Positions 1 to 8,938 are shown, counted from the first letter of the stretch. The stretch: 62,047 bases of DNA from Clostridiales bacterium (GCA_019424245.1 JAHYZV010000010.1:1-62047); one strand, 5' to 3'. Made by a program: numbers and translations. The notes: generated by a model not told the origin, from the sequence alone.

Positions 1-210
1 CGTGAGATGCACTTGAAGTTCAATTGTGATAGTTCTTAGACTTTTCCTTAACTACTCAGCTATCCACAGACACGGATGTCTGTGGAAGTGAGATATGGGA
101 CACGGATGTCCCGTATCGAACGGTAGCGGCAGTAGTCACAACCTATAAGAAAAGTCTTAGAAATATCCAATTGAAGCTTCTGGCATCGATGATGTATGTG
201 CAGCACCGAT
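1..210 (-). repeat. Large palindromic intergenic repeat, left copy (truncated by window start)
   Basis: This is an imperfect nested palindrome that matches the element at 61785-62041 in inverted orientation. An inner pair of arms, CTTAGACTTTTC (35-46) and GAAAAGTCTTAG (149-160), encloses two perfect hairpins. The first is CCACAGACA/TGTCTGTGG with a CGGA loop (64-85). The second is GGGACA/TGTCCC with a CGGA loop (97-112, extendable to 93-116). The outer arms are at about 8-24 (GCACTTGAAGTTCAAT) and 169-187 (ATTGAAGCTTCTGGCAT). Similarity to the right copy fades near 205. No reading frame in it looks coding. Function is unknown; it could be a non-autonomous mobile element or a structured RNA. 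Confidence 0.75.
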
Positions 211-259
211 TTTCAATTATATTATGTCGTCAGTTCGCCAACCGAATGTTTGCTAAACA

Positions 260-2506
260 TCAATATTGCAGGTTTTCTTCATACTCAGGATAGTCCGACA
301 TATGCTCATATCCGGCTGGCTGGACATAGTATGAATAGCTTCCACTGTTATCGTCATCATAATATCTTATTTCAATAACTGGTTTAGTTGAATCGAAATT
401 CTTCTCAAAAGGATTCTCTAGCTCTTTAAGTATAGCCTTAGCAAGTTCTTTATTATTGAAATTATTATAAATTAAAGAACTATATTCTGTAGAATCAAGA
501 GAATATACACTTACATACATCGAATAAGCTGCGTTTGAAGATGTATTTGAAAGTGCGCTTGAAGCTGCGTTTGAAGCTGTATTTGTATGTGCTTTTGAAG
601 ATGCATTTGATGCTTCATTACTATCATTTATTATATTTGTGAGTGCATTTTTCATCCGGTTAAAGGTTTGTGGATTATTGTCTGCACATGTCTTATTGGC
701 AGCGTTGTAGTATGCATTTACAGATTCAGGCATGAGACTTGACAGGTAGAAGCTTGCTGAATACGTTGTTCCATTTCGTGAAAATACTGCTGTGACATAT
801 GATACGTCACCACCGCTATGGTTAGAGGTCTGGCTTACTAGCTGGTACCAGTCTGAAAATGGCATGCTTTTTATTTCTTTTAACATTATATTATATATAT
901 CACGTGTTTTATCTTCAGATATATAATCTGAAAAGGTGATATTAGCATCCTCGTATGAAGGAAGATTCTTATATTCTGAACAGAAATCCTCGTTTTTAGT
1001 GAGTGCACTGGCAAGCTTATTAACATCACTTTCCTTTAAAAATACCTTGCGGTATCTGCCTAAAATTCCATCTTTAAAGTATACTTCATATGTTACATAG
1101 TTCACAGAAGAACGTGTGTAATAAGGCAGTTCATTAAAATTATCAAGCTGTTCAGCGTTATCGTTGTATATATCAGCTATAAGCTTTATAGTGTTTTTGT
1201 CGTTTATTTTTATGTTTTTAATAACATTTTCAAAATAATCAGGATATTCAGACCTGTAATACCGGTTCTCGACAGATAATGTGATGTAATCTATGTTATC
1301 TGCGTTAGCACGGTAGGAAGTCATGTTGTTGATTCCGGCATTTAATAGAAATCCACATATAATAGCGAGCACATAAGCAACGATTATAGATGGGACTGCG
1401 TTTAATACACGATGAAGCTTTTTGCTTGATATGAGTTCGTATACTATGACGACTATGGCAGCTATTATAAATGCGATTATTGTATACATATAAGGTGAGG
1501 TGCCATATGAGTAATCTTCTTTTGACATCTGCACGTACACAAATGTTCCGAAAATACTTATAGTAAAGCCTATTACACATCGTATGGCAAACTGTAGCTT
1601 CCAGCTAAGGGCAGGCTTTCCAGCAGTTTCACTTTTTCTTATAGTAAATAATGCACATGCTATGACAGCATATATGATTGCAAGTATAAGAGTATATGTG
1701 TTTGATACACCAGAAAGCAACATGTTAGATAAGTAGTCTGATGAAAAATACGCAGGCTCAAATATTGACAGGAACTGTCCAGTCAGCATGTTATATGAGT
1801 TGTCAAGCAAAGGCATAAAATGAGTTGATGATGCAGCTGCATATATGTTGCTGACTGTTGAATTCACAAGAATAAGTATGAATCTTGGCAGGAATATAAT
1901 AATTCCCGACAGACATATATTACTGAATATATTTCCTGTGACAGAGCAGGCAAGTGCAATAGCAGCAGAGCATAAAAGTGCACATAAGAATTCTGCTGCA
2001 TATACGTGAAAGGTTGTAGAATAATCTACAATAAAATATTTACTGAATATGTGATAACATATAAAACCAGTTACATATGTTGAAAGCATTATTATAATCT
2101 GCCATGCTGTTATAGCAGCGAATCTTGAAAGAAAAAGATTCTGCCTTTTATATGATAATGAATGGTAGAAATCACTTGTACTTCTTTTGTTTAGAAAAAA
2201 CCATGCATAAAGGCAGAGTATAGGTGTGATAAGTGCAATGACAATAAGCAGATAGGATGCCGATGATACAGGTGATACGATAGATGTGTAGTCAAAGCTG
2301 TTATTTGCTATAGCTACGCCTGAAGCCACAGCATTTTTATTTGCCTTAATCATGTTATTTATGTAGATACCATCCATGATTATAGGAAGGGCAGTTATGC
2401 AGATCATAATAGCTGTTGATATAATACCTATTATTTTAAGCTGCAGGAATGACTGCCAGAATAGTTTGACACTGAATATATTTCTGTTATTAAGTTTGTT
2501 ATTCAT
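260..2506 (-). CDS. ABC transporter permease, large multi-pass membrane protein
   Basis: 748-residue membrane protein, the permease partner of the ATPase encoded just upstream. Hydrophobic segments form a first TM near residue 30, a cluster from about 80 to 300, and more near 320-400. A hydrophilic region of about 340 residues follows and probably lies outside the membrane. I place the start at the ATG at 2506 because GGAGG sits 6 nt upstream; an in-frame ATG 12 nt earlier overlaps that ribosome site. Gene order (YtrA-type GntR, ATPase, permease) matches Firmicutes operons for peptide or antibiotic export and cell-envelope stress. The substrate is unknown. Residues near 625-665 are a low-complexity Ala/Ser/Asn stretch built from 12-bp DNA repeats. 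The gap to the ATPase gene is about 63 nt. Confidence 0.8.
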   Translation of the reverse strand: MNNKLNNRNIFSVKLFWQSFLQLKIIGIISTAIMICITALPIIMDGIYINNMIKANKNAVASGVAIANNSFDYTSIVSPVSSASYLLIVIALITPILCLYAWFFLNKRSTSDFYHSLSYKRQNLFLSRFAAITAWQIIIMLSTYVTGFICYHIFSKYFIVDYSTTFHVYAAEFLCALLCSAAIALACSVTGNIFSNICLSGIIIFLPRFILILVNSTVSNIYAAASSTHFMPLLDNSYNMLTGQFLSIFEPAYFSSDYLSNMLLSGVSNTYTLILAIIYAVIACALFTIRKSETAGKPALSWKLQFAIRCVIGFTISIFGTFVYVQMSKEDYSYGTSPYMYTIIAFIIAAIVVIVYELISSKKLHRVLNAVPSIIVAYVLAIICGFLLNAGINNMTSYRANADNIDYITLSVENRYYRSEYPDYFENVIKNIKINDKNTIKLIADIYNDNAEQLDNFNELPYYTRSSVNYVTYEVYFKDGILGRYRKVFLKESDVNKLASALTKNEDFCSEYKNLPSYEDANITFSDYISEDKTRDIYNIMLKEIKSMPFSDWYQLVSQTSNHSGGDVSYVTAVFSRNGTTYSASFYLSSLMPESVNAYYNAANKTCADNNPQTFNRMKNALTNIINDSNEASNASSKAHTNTASNAASSALSNTSSNAAYSMYVSVYSLDSTEYSSLIYNNFNNKELAKAILKELENPFEKNFDSTKPVIEIRYYDDDNSGSYSYYVQPAGYEHMSDYPEYEENLQY

Positions 2507-2569
2507 TATAACCTCCATTTCTATGTGTAATATAAATCACATTAATATAAGCTTGGATATTGATTTTAT

Positions 2570-3487
2570 TTATTTGTTGTTTATTTCTACTTCAAGAGCA
2601 TCATTGAATTCATAACCAAGAGATTCCATCTCATATGTGAATACTTCTTCAAGAGTGAGTGGTAGTACATCCAATATAACAGGATTCATGCCACGAAGGT
2701 AATGTATAGTTTCTTCCCGGTCACCATTAACAATCATGTTTGCAACCGAACCCTGCTGACGGTATCTTGTTATGTTAAGTCCTTCAAACTTTGACTTCCC
2801 GAATATGTCCTTAAATGCAATCTGTACTTTGAATTGTGATGTTTTAAGCTCAAGTACATCGCTGTCAAGTACAAGCCCGCCCTTGTGAAGAAGTGCAAGA
2901 TGATCACATATGTCTTCAAGTTCACGAAGAGAGTGTGAGGTTACTATAACAGTTGCATTATATTCTGCTACATCGTTGCATATAAGCTTCTTAACAAGGT
3001 TACGCATAACTGGATCAAGTCCATCAAAGGTTTCATCAAAAAACATATATTTAGCTCTTGTTGAAAGTGCAAGAATAATAGCTGCCTGCCTTTTCATACC
3101 TTTGGAAAAATTGGCTATTGGTTTCTTTGGATTAAGCTCAAAAAGTTCAGTTAGCTTTAGATATCGATCCCAGTCAAAGCTGTTGTATATTGAACTGTAT
3201 AGATTAGCCATTTTGTTAATAGTTGCACCTGGCAGAAAAAATAATTCATCTGCAACAAATACAATGTTTTCTTTTACTTTTGGATTTTCATATATAGGTG
3301 CATTATCAATGTATGCACATCCTTTATCTGGTTTATATATGCCAGACAATACTCTTAAAAATGTTGATTTACCAGCACCGTTGGAGCCGACCATGCCATA
3401 TATGCATCCATCGCTTATGCTGCAGGTTATGTTATCGAGAGCGGTAAAATCCTCGAATGTTTTGTGAATACCTTCTGCTTTTATCAT
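2570..3487 (-). CDS. ABC transporter ATP-binding protein
   Basis: 305-residue nucleotide-binding subunit that should power the permease encoded at 260-2506. Walker A is GSNGAGKST at residues 34-42, the signature loop is the variant FSKGMKRQ near residue 130, and Walker B is MFFDETFDGLDP near 155, followed by a switch His in VTSHS. The C-terminal ~80 residues are the extension common in YtrB/CcmA-like ATPases. The start ATG at 3487 has AGGAGG about 6 nt upstream. It lies 45 nt downstream of the GntR gene on the same strand, so one mRNA probably carries all three genes. The signature deviates from LSGGQ, which is common in this ATPase subgroup and does not by itself argue against activity. Confidence 0.9.
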   Translation of the reverse strand: MIKAEGIHKTFEDFTALDNITCSISDGCIYGMVGSNGAGKSTFLRVLSGIYKPDKGCAYIDNAPIYENPKVKENIVFVADELFFLPGATINKMANLYSSIYNSFDWDRYLKLTELFELNPKKPIANFSKGMKRQAAIILALSTRAKYMFFDETFDGLDPVMRNLVKKLICNDVAEYNATVIVTSHSLRELEDICDHLALLHKGGLVLDSDVLELKTSQFKVQIAFKDIFGKSKFEGLNITRYRQQGSVANMIVNGDREETIHYLRGMNPVILDVLPLTLEEVFTYEMESLGYEFNDALEVEINNK

Positions 3488-3532
3488 TGAAAAACCTCCT
3501 CTTAATTATTATATTTTCATTTTGTTTTGGAA

Positions 3533-3901
3533 TTATAGGTCCTTAAATACTTCATCAACAGCTTCCATAATCTCAGATTTAGTTATTCCGGCAAGAGCCA
3601 GTTCCTTGATAGCCTGCTTGAATTCCGGCATCTTTTCCCTTGAACTGGTTCCAAGAATATTAAGAGCTTGAGAAGATACGAAAGAGCCTTTTCCAGGTAC
3701 TGTTATGATAAGCTTCATTCTGTCAAGCTCTGTATAGGCTTTCTGTATTGTGTTTGGGTTGATGGAAAGACTTACCGACAGACTTCTTACCGATGGCATC
3801 TTATCGCCGCTGTTTAAAAGACCAGTCAGGATCTGTTCTTCAACCTGATTAATAAGCTGTTCATATACAGGCACTCGCGACATGACATCTATAACGAACA
3901 T
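3533..3901 (-). CDS. GntR family regulator, YtrA subfamily
   Basis: 122-residue one-domain repressor. Residues 10-75 form the GntR winged helix (VYEQLINQVEEQI, then SVRSLSVSLSINPNTIQKAY and GKGSFV). Only ~45 residues follow, too few for a FadR or HutC effector domain, which defines the YtrA subfamily. Such proteins normally autoregulate an ABC operon, and here the gene is the first of a GntR-ATPase-permease operon. AGGAGG lies upstream of the ATG at 3901. A long inverted repeat at 3946-3984 in the promoter region is a good candidate operator. The effector is unknown; for relatives it is often a cell-wall-active antibiotic. Confidence 0.9.
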   Translation of the reverse strand: MFVIDVMSRVPVYEQLINQVEEQILTGLLNSGDKMPSVRSLSVSLSINPNTIQKAYTELDRMKLIITVPGKGSFVSSQALNILGTSSREKMPEFKQAIKELALAGITKSEIMEAVDEVFKDL

Positions 3902-3945
3902 AGTGCTATCAATCCTCCTTATGTAGTTTTATCAAATGCATTGAT

Positions 3946-3984
3946 TGTACTAACTGTATTATCTTAAGTAGTACAGTTGGTACA
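3946..3984. promoter_or_regulatory. Candidate YtrA-type operator
   Basis: Inverted repeat with arms TGTACTAACTGTA (3946-3958) and TACAGTTGGTACA (3972-3984); 12 of 13 positions are complementary, separated by 13 nt. It lies about 45 nt upstream of the minus-strand GntR start, where an autoregulatory site is expected. Known YtrA operators are likewise two short inverted half-sites with a spacer. Binding is inferred. Confidence 0.55.
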
Positions 3985-4017
3985 TTGAATATATTACATA
4001 TTATTTATAATGTCAAG

Positions 4018-4066
4018 ATGAAAAATAAAATTATTAGTTATACTTATGAAAAATAAAATTATTAGT
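4018..4066. repeat. Two direct 21-bp AT-rich repeats
   Basis: ATGAAAAATAAAATTATTAG plus one T occurs at 4018-4038 and again at 4046-4066, a 28-bp period. It lies between the divergent GntR-ABC operon and the Mrp ATPase gene. No open frame of note; role unknown. Confidence 0.7.
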
Positions 4067-4176
4067 CAGACGAATATGTCGTATAACTTTGACTTAAAAT
4101 AAATATATGGTAAAATATACAACGATAGTCACATCATTTTATCATTGAATAAAATAAGAAACCAGGGAGGTATATG

Positions 4177-5004
4177 ATGAGCGAAGCATGTTCACATGAT
4201 TGTTCAAGCTGTGGTTCAGATTGCACAGAAAGAGCAGTGCCACAGAATACAAGAAATGATAATAATAAAAATATAAAGAAGGTTATAGCTGTTGTCAGTG
4301 GTAAAGGTGGAGTTGGTAAGTCACTTGTTACTTCCTTACTTGCAGTTAAGTCACGCAGGGAGGGACTTAAAACAGCAGTACTTGATGCTGATATAACAGG
4401 ACCTTCTATACCTAAGTCGTTCGGACTTTCAGGTAAGGCTACCTGCAATGAAACAGGAACAGTAATCTATCCACCAGAAACTAAAACAGGAATCAAGACG
4501 ATGTCTCTTAATTATCTTCTTGATAATGAAACAGATCCGGTTATATGGAGAGGACCAGTTATAGCAAGTGCTGTAAAGCAGTTCTGGGAAGATGTTGATT
4601 GGGAGGATATAGACTGTATGTTTATAGACTGTCCTCCAGGAACAGGGGATGTACCACTTACAGTATTCCAGACACTTCCTGTAGATGGAATTGTTGTTGT
4701 AACATCGCCTCAGGATCTTGTATCCATGATAGTTGAAAAAGCAGTTAATATGGCAAAGATGATGGATATTCCAGTACTTGGAATAGTAGAAAATATGTCA
4801 TATTTCAAGTGCCCTGACTGTGGCGATATACACTATATTTATGGTAAGAGCAATATAGATGAAACTGCCAGGGAGCTTGGAATTAAGACAGTTGCAAAGA
4901 TGCCTATAGACCCAGAGGTTGCTAAGCACATTGATGCGGGCAGGGCAGAGGAACTTGATACAGCTGCACTTGACAGTGTGTTTGAAGCTATTAAAAACTG
5001 TTGA
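4177..5004 (+). CDS. mrp: Mrp/NBP35-type iron-sulfur carrier ATPase (ApbC-like)
   Basis: 275-residue P-loop ATPase that in this family binds and transfers Fe-S clusters to apo-proteins in the cytosol. The deviant Walker A is SGKGGVGKS near residue 43, switch motifs follow (DADITGPSIP, DCPPGTGD), and FKCPDCG near residue 210 gives the CxxC that bridges a cluster in the dimer. The N-terminus is cysteine rich (ACSHDCSSCGSDC), a second potential cluster site as in NBP35-type members. GGGAGG at 4165-4170 lies 6 nt before the ATG at 4177 but only 3 nt before the ATG at 4174, so I prefer 4177. Transcribed alone. Confidence 0.9.
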   Translation: MSEACSHDCSSCGSDCTERAVPQNTRNDNNKNIKKVIAVVSGKGGVGKSLVTSLLAVKSRREGLKTAVLDADITGPSIPKSFGLSGKATCNETGTVIYPPETKTGIKTMSLNYLLDNETDPVIWRGPVIASAVKQFWEDVDWEDIDCMFIDCPPGTGDVPLTVFQTLPVDGIVVVTSPQDLVSMIVEKAVNMAKMMDIPVLGIVENMSYFKCPDCGDIHYIYGKSNIDETARELGIKTVAKMPIDPEVAKHIDAGRAEELDTAALDSVFEAIKNC

Positions 5005-5105
5005 TCATGTAATTCAGTCTGCATTAGATGAAAAGTAAAAACAGCCTGAATTATAAGTAGAAAGCATAGATATTGGTAAAATTGCAGTCAGAAATGAGGC
5101 TTAAT

Positions 5106-6344
5106 ATGAAGCATGTGATTATGTTTAAAGGTGGAGTAGAAACACTTGAATTTTTTTCAGTAGAGATATCCAGATACCTGCCAGAGGATGAATATGATGT
5201 GTTCTGGTATGACCTTTTTATGTCTGAAAGCAGTTTTGTCCATTTGCTTGAAATTTACAATACACATAAAGATGAAGAGTTTGTTGTACTTACATTTAAT
5301 TTTGAAGGACTTGAGGGAGAAACAGGACTGTATCAGAAGCTTAACTGGAATTTCTGGGATTATTCAGGAATAAAGGTTGTTAATATAGTTGTAGATCATC
5401 CGCTGTATTACCACAAATATCTTGCAGGCAGACCAAAGAATTATGTGCAGATAGATATTGATAAAGTTCATATGGAATATATGAACAGGTTCTATCCGGA
5501 TGTTAAAACTCTGTTTATGGCATCTGCGGGAACAGAAGTTAATAAAGACAGAAAAGCATATGAAAAAGGTGTATATATACCTGTTAAAGACAGACCGATG
5601 GACATTATATTTACAGGAAATTATACACCAAAGCATATATTAAGAAAGCAGATAGATAATCTTGAACAGGATTATATAGATTTCTATGAGAAAGTGTTAT
5701 CAGATATTATAAATCATCCAAATATGACGATAGATGAGGCTGCCGAGAAACATTTAAGAGAAGAATTCAATGATCTGACAGATGAGCAGCTGTGCAATTG
5801 TATGCCAGGTATGATGTATGCTGACCTTAATGTACGGTTCCACTACAGAGAGCTTGCTATAAGGGCACTGGTGGATTCCGGACTTAAGGTCAACACATAT
5901 GGAGAAGGATATAACTATATAGTATGTGAGCATCCTGAAAATATCATACAGCATGGAAGTGCAAATTCCCAGCAGTGCCTGGATAATATAAGCCAGGCTA
6001 AGATTTCATTAAATGTTATGCCTTGGTTTAAGAAAGGGGCACATGACAGGGTGTTTAACAGTTGTCTTAACGGTGCAGTGTGTCTTACAGACTCATCTTC
6101 ATATCTTGATGAAATATTTACAGATGGCAAAGATATATTGTTTTATGATTTGAATATGTTAAAAGATTATGAAATGTCAGGATATGATTATAAGGTTATA
6201 GAACCAATGATAAAACGGGTCAGGGAATTGCTTATGGATGACACAGCTCTGCAGAGTATTGCAGACAATGCATATGAGTTATGCAGGGTGGAGCATACAT
6301 GGGAGAATGTTACATATAGTCTTATGAATCAGGGGATATTGTAA
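5106..6344 (+). CDS. CgeB-like glycosyltransferase
   Basis: 412 residues. The C-terminal third carries the glycosyltransferase pattern seen in CgeB/YkvP-type enzymes: ISLNVMPWFKKGAHDRVFNS, then GAVCLTDSSSYLDEIF and IADNAYELCR, where a nucleotide sugar is bound in GT-B proteins. The N-terminal half resembles the DUF3880-type partner domain of the same proteins. I start at the ATG at 5106 because GAGG lies 6 nt upstream; a TTG at 5073 would add 11 residues but lacks a ribosome site. There is no signal peptide or membrane segment, so it should act in the cytosol on cell-surface glycan precursors or a protein acceptor. Acceptor and donor are unknown. Confidence 0.65.
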   Translation: MKHVIMFKGGVETLEFFSVEISRYLPEDEYDVFWYDLFMSESSFVHLLEIYNTHKDEEFVVLTFNFEGLEGETGLYQKLNWNFWDYSGIKVVNIVVDHPLYYHKYLAGRPKNYVQIDIDKVHMEYMNRFYPDVKTLFMASAGTEVNKDRKAYEKGVYIPVKDRPMDIIFTGNYTPKHILRKQIDNLEQDYIDFYEKVLSDIINHPNMTIDEAAEKHLREEFNDLTDEQLCNCMPGMMYADLNVRFHYRELAIRALVDSGLKVNTYGEGYNYIVCEHPENIIQHGSANSQQCLDNISQAKISLNVMPWFKKGAHDRVFNSCLNGAVCLTDSSSYLDEIFTDGKDILFYDLNMLKDYEMSGYDYKVIEPMIKRVRELLMDDTALQSIADNAYELCRVEHTWENVTYSLMNQGIL

Positions 6345-6422
6345 AGCAGATGATTAAATGTCACGAAATATGTTCTTGACGAAAAAAGTTCTGAAAAGAT
6401 GAAAATGTTTATAAATTAGGGT

Positions 6423-6451
6423 TTGACGCGGCTATGATAATATGATATACT
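6423..6451 (+). promoter_or_regulatory. Promoter of tRNA-Leu
   Basis: TTGACG at 6423-6428 and TATACT at 6446-6451 with 17 nt between, a near-consensus vegetative promoter placing the RNA start a few bases before the tRNA at 6463. Confidence 0.7.
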
Positions 6452-6462
6452 GATATATACAT

Positions 6463-6544
6463 GCGGATGTGGCGGAACTGGCAGACGCGCTAGATTTAGG
6501 TTCTAGTATCGTACGATGTGCAGGTTCGATTCCTGTCATCCGCA
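6463..6544 (+). tRNA. tRNA-Leu (anticodon TAG)
   Basis: Acceptor arms GCGGATG (6463-6469) and CATCCGC (6537-6543) pair fully, with discriminator A at 6544 and no encoded CCA. The anticodon stem CTAGA/TCTAG encloses loop TTTAGGT, with anticodon TAG at 6497-6499. The T-arm GTTCGAT is present, and the long variable arm identifies the leucine class. Reads CUA codons. Confidence 0.95.
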
Positions 6545-6573
6545 TTAATTTATATTTGCTATTATAAAAAGTG

Positions 6574-6618
6574 GGAAGACATGTCCTGGATTTAAGGATG
6601 TGTCTTCCTGTTTTTTTT
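6574..6618 (+). terminator. Intrinsic terminator after tRNA-Leu
   Basis: Hairpin GGAAGACA (6574-6581) with TGTCTTCC (6601-6608), extended by TCC/GGA inside, followed by a run of eight T. Confidence 0.8.
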
Positions 6619-6640
6619 GTGAAAGTTTTTTTGTGAAAAA

Positions 6641-6701
6641 TACTTTACATATATTGTAAAAAGTAGTATATATAAAAGTATCAAAAAGCTACTTTTACAA
6701 A
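6641..6701. promoter_or_regulatory. Candidate NrtR operator region
   Basis: Three copies of a TACTTTTACA-like half-site occur in alternating orientation: TACTTTACA (6641-6649), TGTAAAAAGTA (6655-6665) and CTACTTTTACAA (6689-6700). The first two form one inverted repeat and the last two a wider one. They end 13 nt before the nrtR start. Known NrtR sites are palindromic and lie upstream of NAD genes, so autoregulation plus control of the downstream pncB is a reasonable inference. Confidence 0.5.
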
Positions 6702-6713
6702 GGCGGTGAAAAT

Positions 6714-7562
6714 ATGTCGGATAATAAGTATAATCCTGGAGAGTTAAGAAAGAATAAAGATGGTCTTACGGAGAAAGAGTTCCTGGCACAGTATAATCCG
6801 GGACATTATGAAAGACCAAGTGTTACAGTGGATATGCTGCTTTTTGGCATGAGCAGTGACCTTAAAGGACTTAAGCTGCTTCTCATAAAGAGAAACAATC
6901 ATCCGTATATCGGCTGCTATGCACTTCCAGGAGGTTTTGTTGGTATAAAGGAGTCAGCATATACAGCGGCATGCAGGGAGTTAGAGGAAGAAACCGGGCT
7001 TAAGGATATATATATGGAGCAGTTATATACTATGAGCCAGCCTGACAGGGATCCAAGAATGAGGGTTATAGATATTGCGTATATGACACTTATACCTGTA
7101 GATACAATGAAGCCGCAGGCAGGGGATGATGCCAGTGAAGCATTATGGTTTGATATAACATTTGATAATAAGCTGCTTACTTTCAGTAACAGTGAGAAGA
7201 ATATTAACATAGCCTATTCACTTAAGGAAAAGATATTTAATAACGGAAGATTAAAGGTTAAGAATTATATTCCTGAGCTTATCAGTGAGGAAGCACTTGC
7301 TTTCGACCATGCACAGATTGTTCTTGAAGGACTTATGAGATTAAGAAATAAGACAGAGTATTCTGACATAGTATTTAATCTTATGCCACAGGAATTCACG
7401 CTTCCAGACCTTCAGAGAGTATATGAGATCATACTTGGCAGAAAGCTTTATAAGACGAATTTTAAAAGAAATGTTGATAATAAAATAAAATCACTAAACA
7501 GAAAAGGCGTTTCCATAACTGGCAACAAGGCTTCGGAGTTGTATGAGTATGTTCCTGACTAA
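6714..7562 (+). CDS. nrtR: NrtR-like Nudix-family regulator of NAD metabolism
   Basis: 282 residues: an N-terminal Nudix fold (about 35-170) and a C-terminal winged helix (about 210-280; FTLPDLQRVYEIILGRKLYK). The Nudix box is complete (GGFVGIKESAYTAACRELEE, then TGL), so hydrolysis of ADP-ribose or a related nucleotide may be retained; many NrtR repressors only bind ADP-ribose. The gene lies 66 nt upstream of nicotinate phosphoribosyltransferase, exactly the context expected for NrtR. A weak AAGGCGGTGA ribosome site precedes the ATG. Inverted half-sites upstream (6641-6701) suggest autoregulation. An ADP-ribose pyrophosphatase without a regulatory role is possible, but the added wHTH domain argues against it. 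Confidence 0.85.
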   Translation: MSDNKYNPGELRKNKDGLTEKEFLAQYNPGHYERPSVTVDMLLFGMSSDLKGLKLLLIKRNNHPYIGCYALPGGFVGIKESAYTAACRELEEETGLKDIYMEQLYTMSQPDRDPRMRVIDIAYMTLIPVDTMKPQAGDDASEALWFDITFDNKLLTFSNSEKNINIAYSLKEKIFNNGRLKVKNYIPELISEEALAFDHAQIVLEGLMRLRNKTEYSDIVFNLMPQEFTLPDLQRVYEIILGRKLYKTNFKRNVDNKIKSLNRKGVSITGNKASELYEYVPD

Positions 7563-7628
7563 AATGAAAAGGATTAGGCGCACCACATACATTGTAAGAG
7601 AGGGATGTGCGCAGAAAAGAGGAAAATT

Positions 7629-8870
7629 ATGAGATTACATCCAATAATAACAAGTTTATTAGAAACAGATATGTATAAGTTCAGTATGGGACAGGCGATA
7701 TATCATCAGTTCTCAGATTATAAGACAACATGGACATTCAAGTGCCGTAATAAGGACGTGCATTTCACAGAGGAAATGGTTGAAGAGATAAGAGAGCAGA
7801 TAAAGCATTTTTGTACCTTGAGATTTACAGAGGATGAGCTTGATTACCTTGAAAATGTAAAGTGGATGAAGGGCAGTTATGTAGACTTTTTAAGATTATG
7901 GCAGGCAAGATATGCAGATTTTAAGATAACTACGGATGCAGAATGTGGACTTAGTATCGAAACGTTTGGTACATGGCTTAACACATCAATGTACGAGATA
8001 CCAACACTTGCTATCGTAAATGAAGTGTACTTCAGAATGGCTTACGATTATAATGAACTTCTTGACAGCTTTAAGGAGAGACTATCGGCTAAAGTGGCAG
8101 CACTTGAAGCAGATGCCGCTGTTGAAACAGAAGGAAAAGAAACTGTATACAGATTAGGAAGCTTTAGCGAGTTCGGACTTAGAAGACGATTATCAGCTGA
8201 GGCACAGGAGCTTGCCGTTAAGGCTTTGTCAGAGGCTGACTATAAAGGCAATTCATTATTTGTAGGAACAAGTAATGTTTATCTTGCAAAGAAATATAAT
8301 CTCACGCCAGTAGGTACTATGGCACATGAGTGGATTATGTGTACGGGACAGGGCAATCACAAGCACAATCCGGCATATTCTAACTGGTATGCACTTGATG
8401 CATGGGTAAGGGAATATGGCATACTTAATGGTATAGCGCTTACAGATGCAATAACAACAGACTGCTTTTTAAAGGATTTCCAGCTCACATATGCAACACT
8501 TTTTGGTGGCGTAAGACATGACAGTGGCGATCCTTATGCATGGGGTGAGAAAATGCTTAAGCATTATGAGAGTCTTGGAATAGATGCAAGAAATAAAACT
8601 CTGTTATTTAGTGACAGTCTTGATTTTGACAGGGCTGACAAGCTGTATAGATATTTTAATGGCAGGGCAAAGGTAGCATTTGGAATAGGAACGTATATCA
8701 GTAATGATACGAAGGTTCCAGCACTTAATATTGTTATGAAAACGACAAAGTGTAACGGAATGGATGTTGCTAAGATATCAGATAACCCTGGCAAGGGTAT
8801 GTGTAAGAATCCTGAATACGTTGAATATCTGCAAAGATGTATAGACTGGAGAATGAACAACGACAGATAA
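7629..8870 (+). CDS. pncB: Nicotinate phosphoribosyltransferase
   Basis: 413 residues, near the ~400 of E. coli PncB. It converts nicotinate, PRPP and ATP to nicotinate mononucleotide, the first step of NAD salvage, in the cytosol. Recognisable family parts: LLETDMYKFSMGQAI at the N-terminus, GTMAHEWIMC with the conserved His in mid-protein, and GGVRHDSGDPYAWGEK in the phosphate-binding barrel. I place the start at the ATG at 7629 because GAGG lies 6 nt upstream; an ATG at 7605 has a G-rich stretch only 1 nt away. It follows nrtR and ends in a clear terminator, so the two form a NAD-salvage unit. Confidence 0.95.
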   Translation: MRLHPIITSLLETDMYKFSMGQAIYHQFSDYKTTWTFKCRNKDVHFTEEMVEEIREQIKHFCTLRFTEDELDYLENVKWMKGSYVDFLRLWQARYADFKITTDAECGLSIETFGTWLNTSMYEIPTLAIVNEVYFRMAYDYNELLDSFKERLSAKVAALEADAAVETEGKETVYRLGSFSEFGLRRRLSAEAQELAVKALSEADYKGNSLFVGTSNVYLAKKYNLTPVGTMAHEWIMCTGQGNHKHNPAYSNWYALDAWVREYGILNGIALTDAITTDCFLKDFQLTYATLFGGVRHDSGDPYAWGEKMLKHYESLGIDARNKTLLFSDSLDFDRADKLYRYFNGRAKVAFGIGTYISNDTKVPALNIVMKTTKCNGMDVAKISDNPGKGMCKNPEYVEYLQRCIDWRMNNDR

Positions 8871-8894
8871 ATAAAAGAATAATCCGCAGGCATG

Positions 8895-8938
8895 AAAGCA
8901 GGGGCTTTTGATAAGAACATCAAAAGCTCCTGCTTTTT
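8895..8938 (+). terminator. Terminator after pncB
   Basis: Long hairpin: GCAGGGGCTTTTGAT pairs with ATCAAAAGCTCCTGC around AAGAAC, then TTTTT. Confidence 0.85.

Noticed and set aside
196..378. 60-codon frame at the left end
   Set aside because: Overlaps the palindromic repeat and the 3' end of the ABC permease gene; no ribosome site.
5073..5105. TTG start for the CgeB-like glycosyltransferase
   Set aside because: No ribosome site at the TTG, while the ATG at 5106 has GAGG at good spacing.
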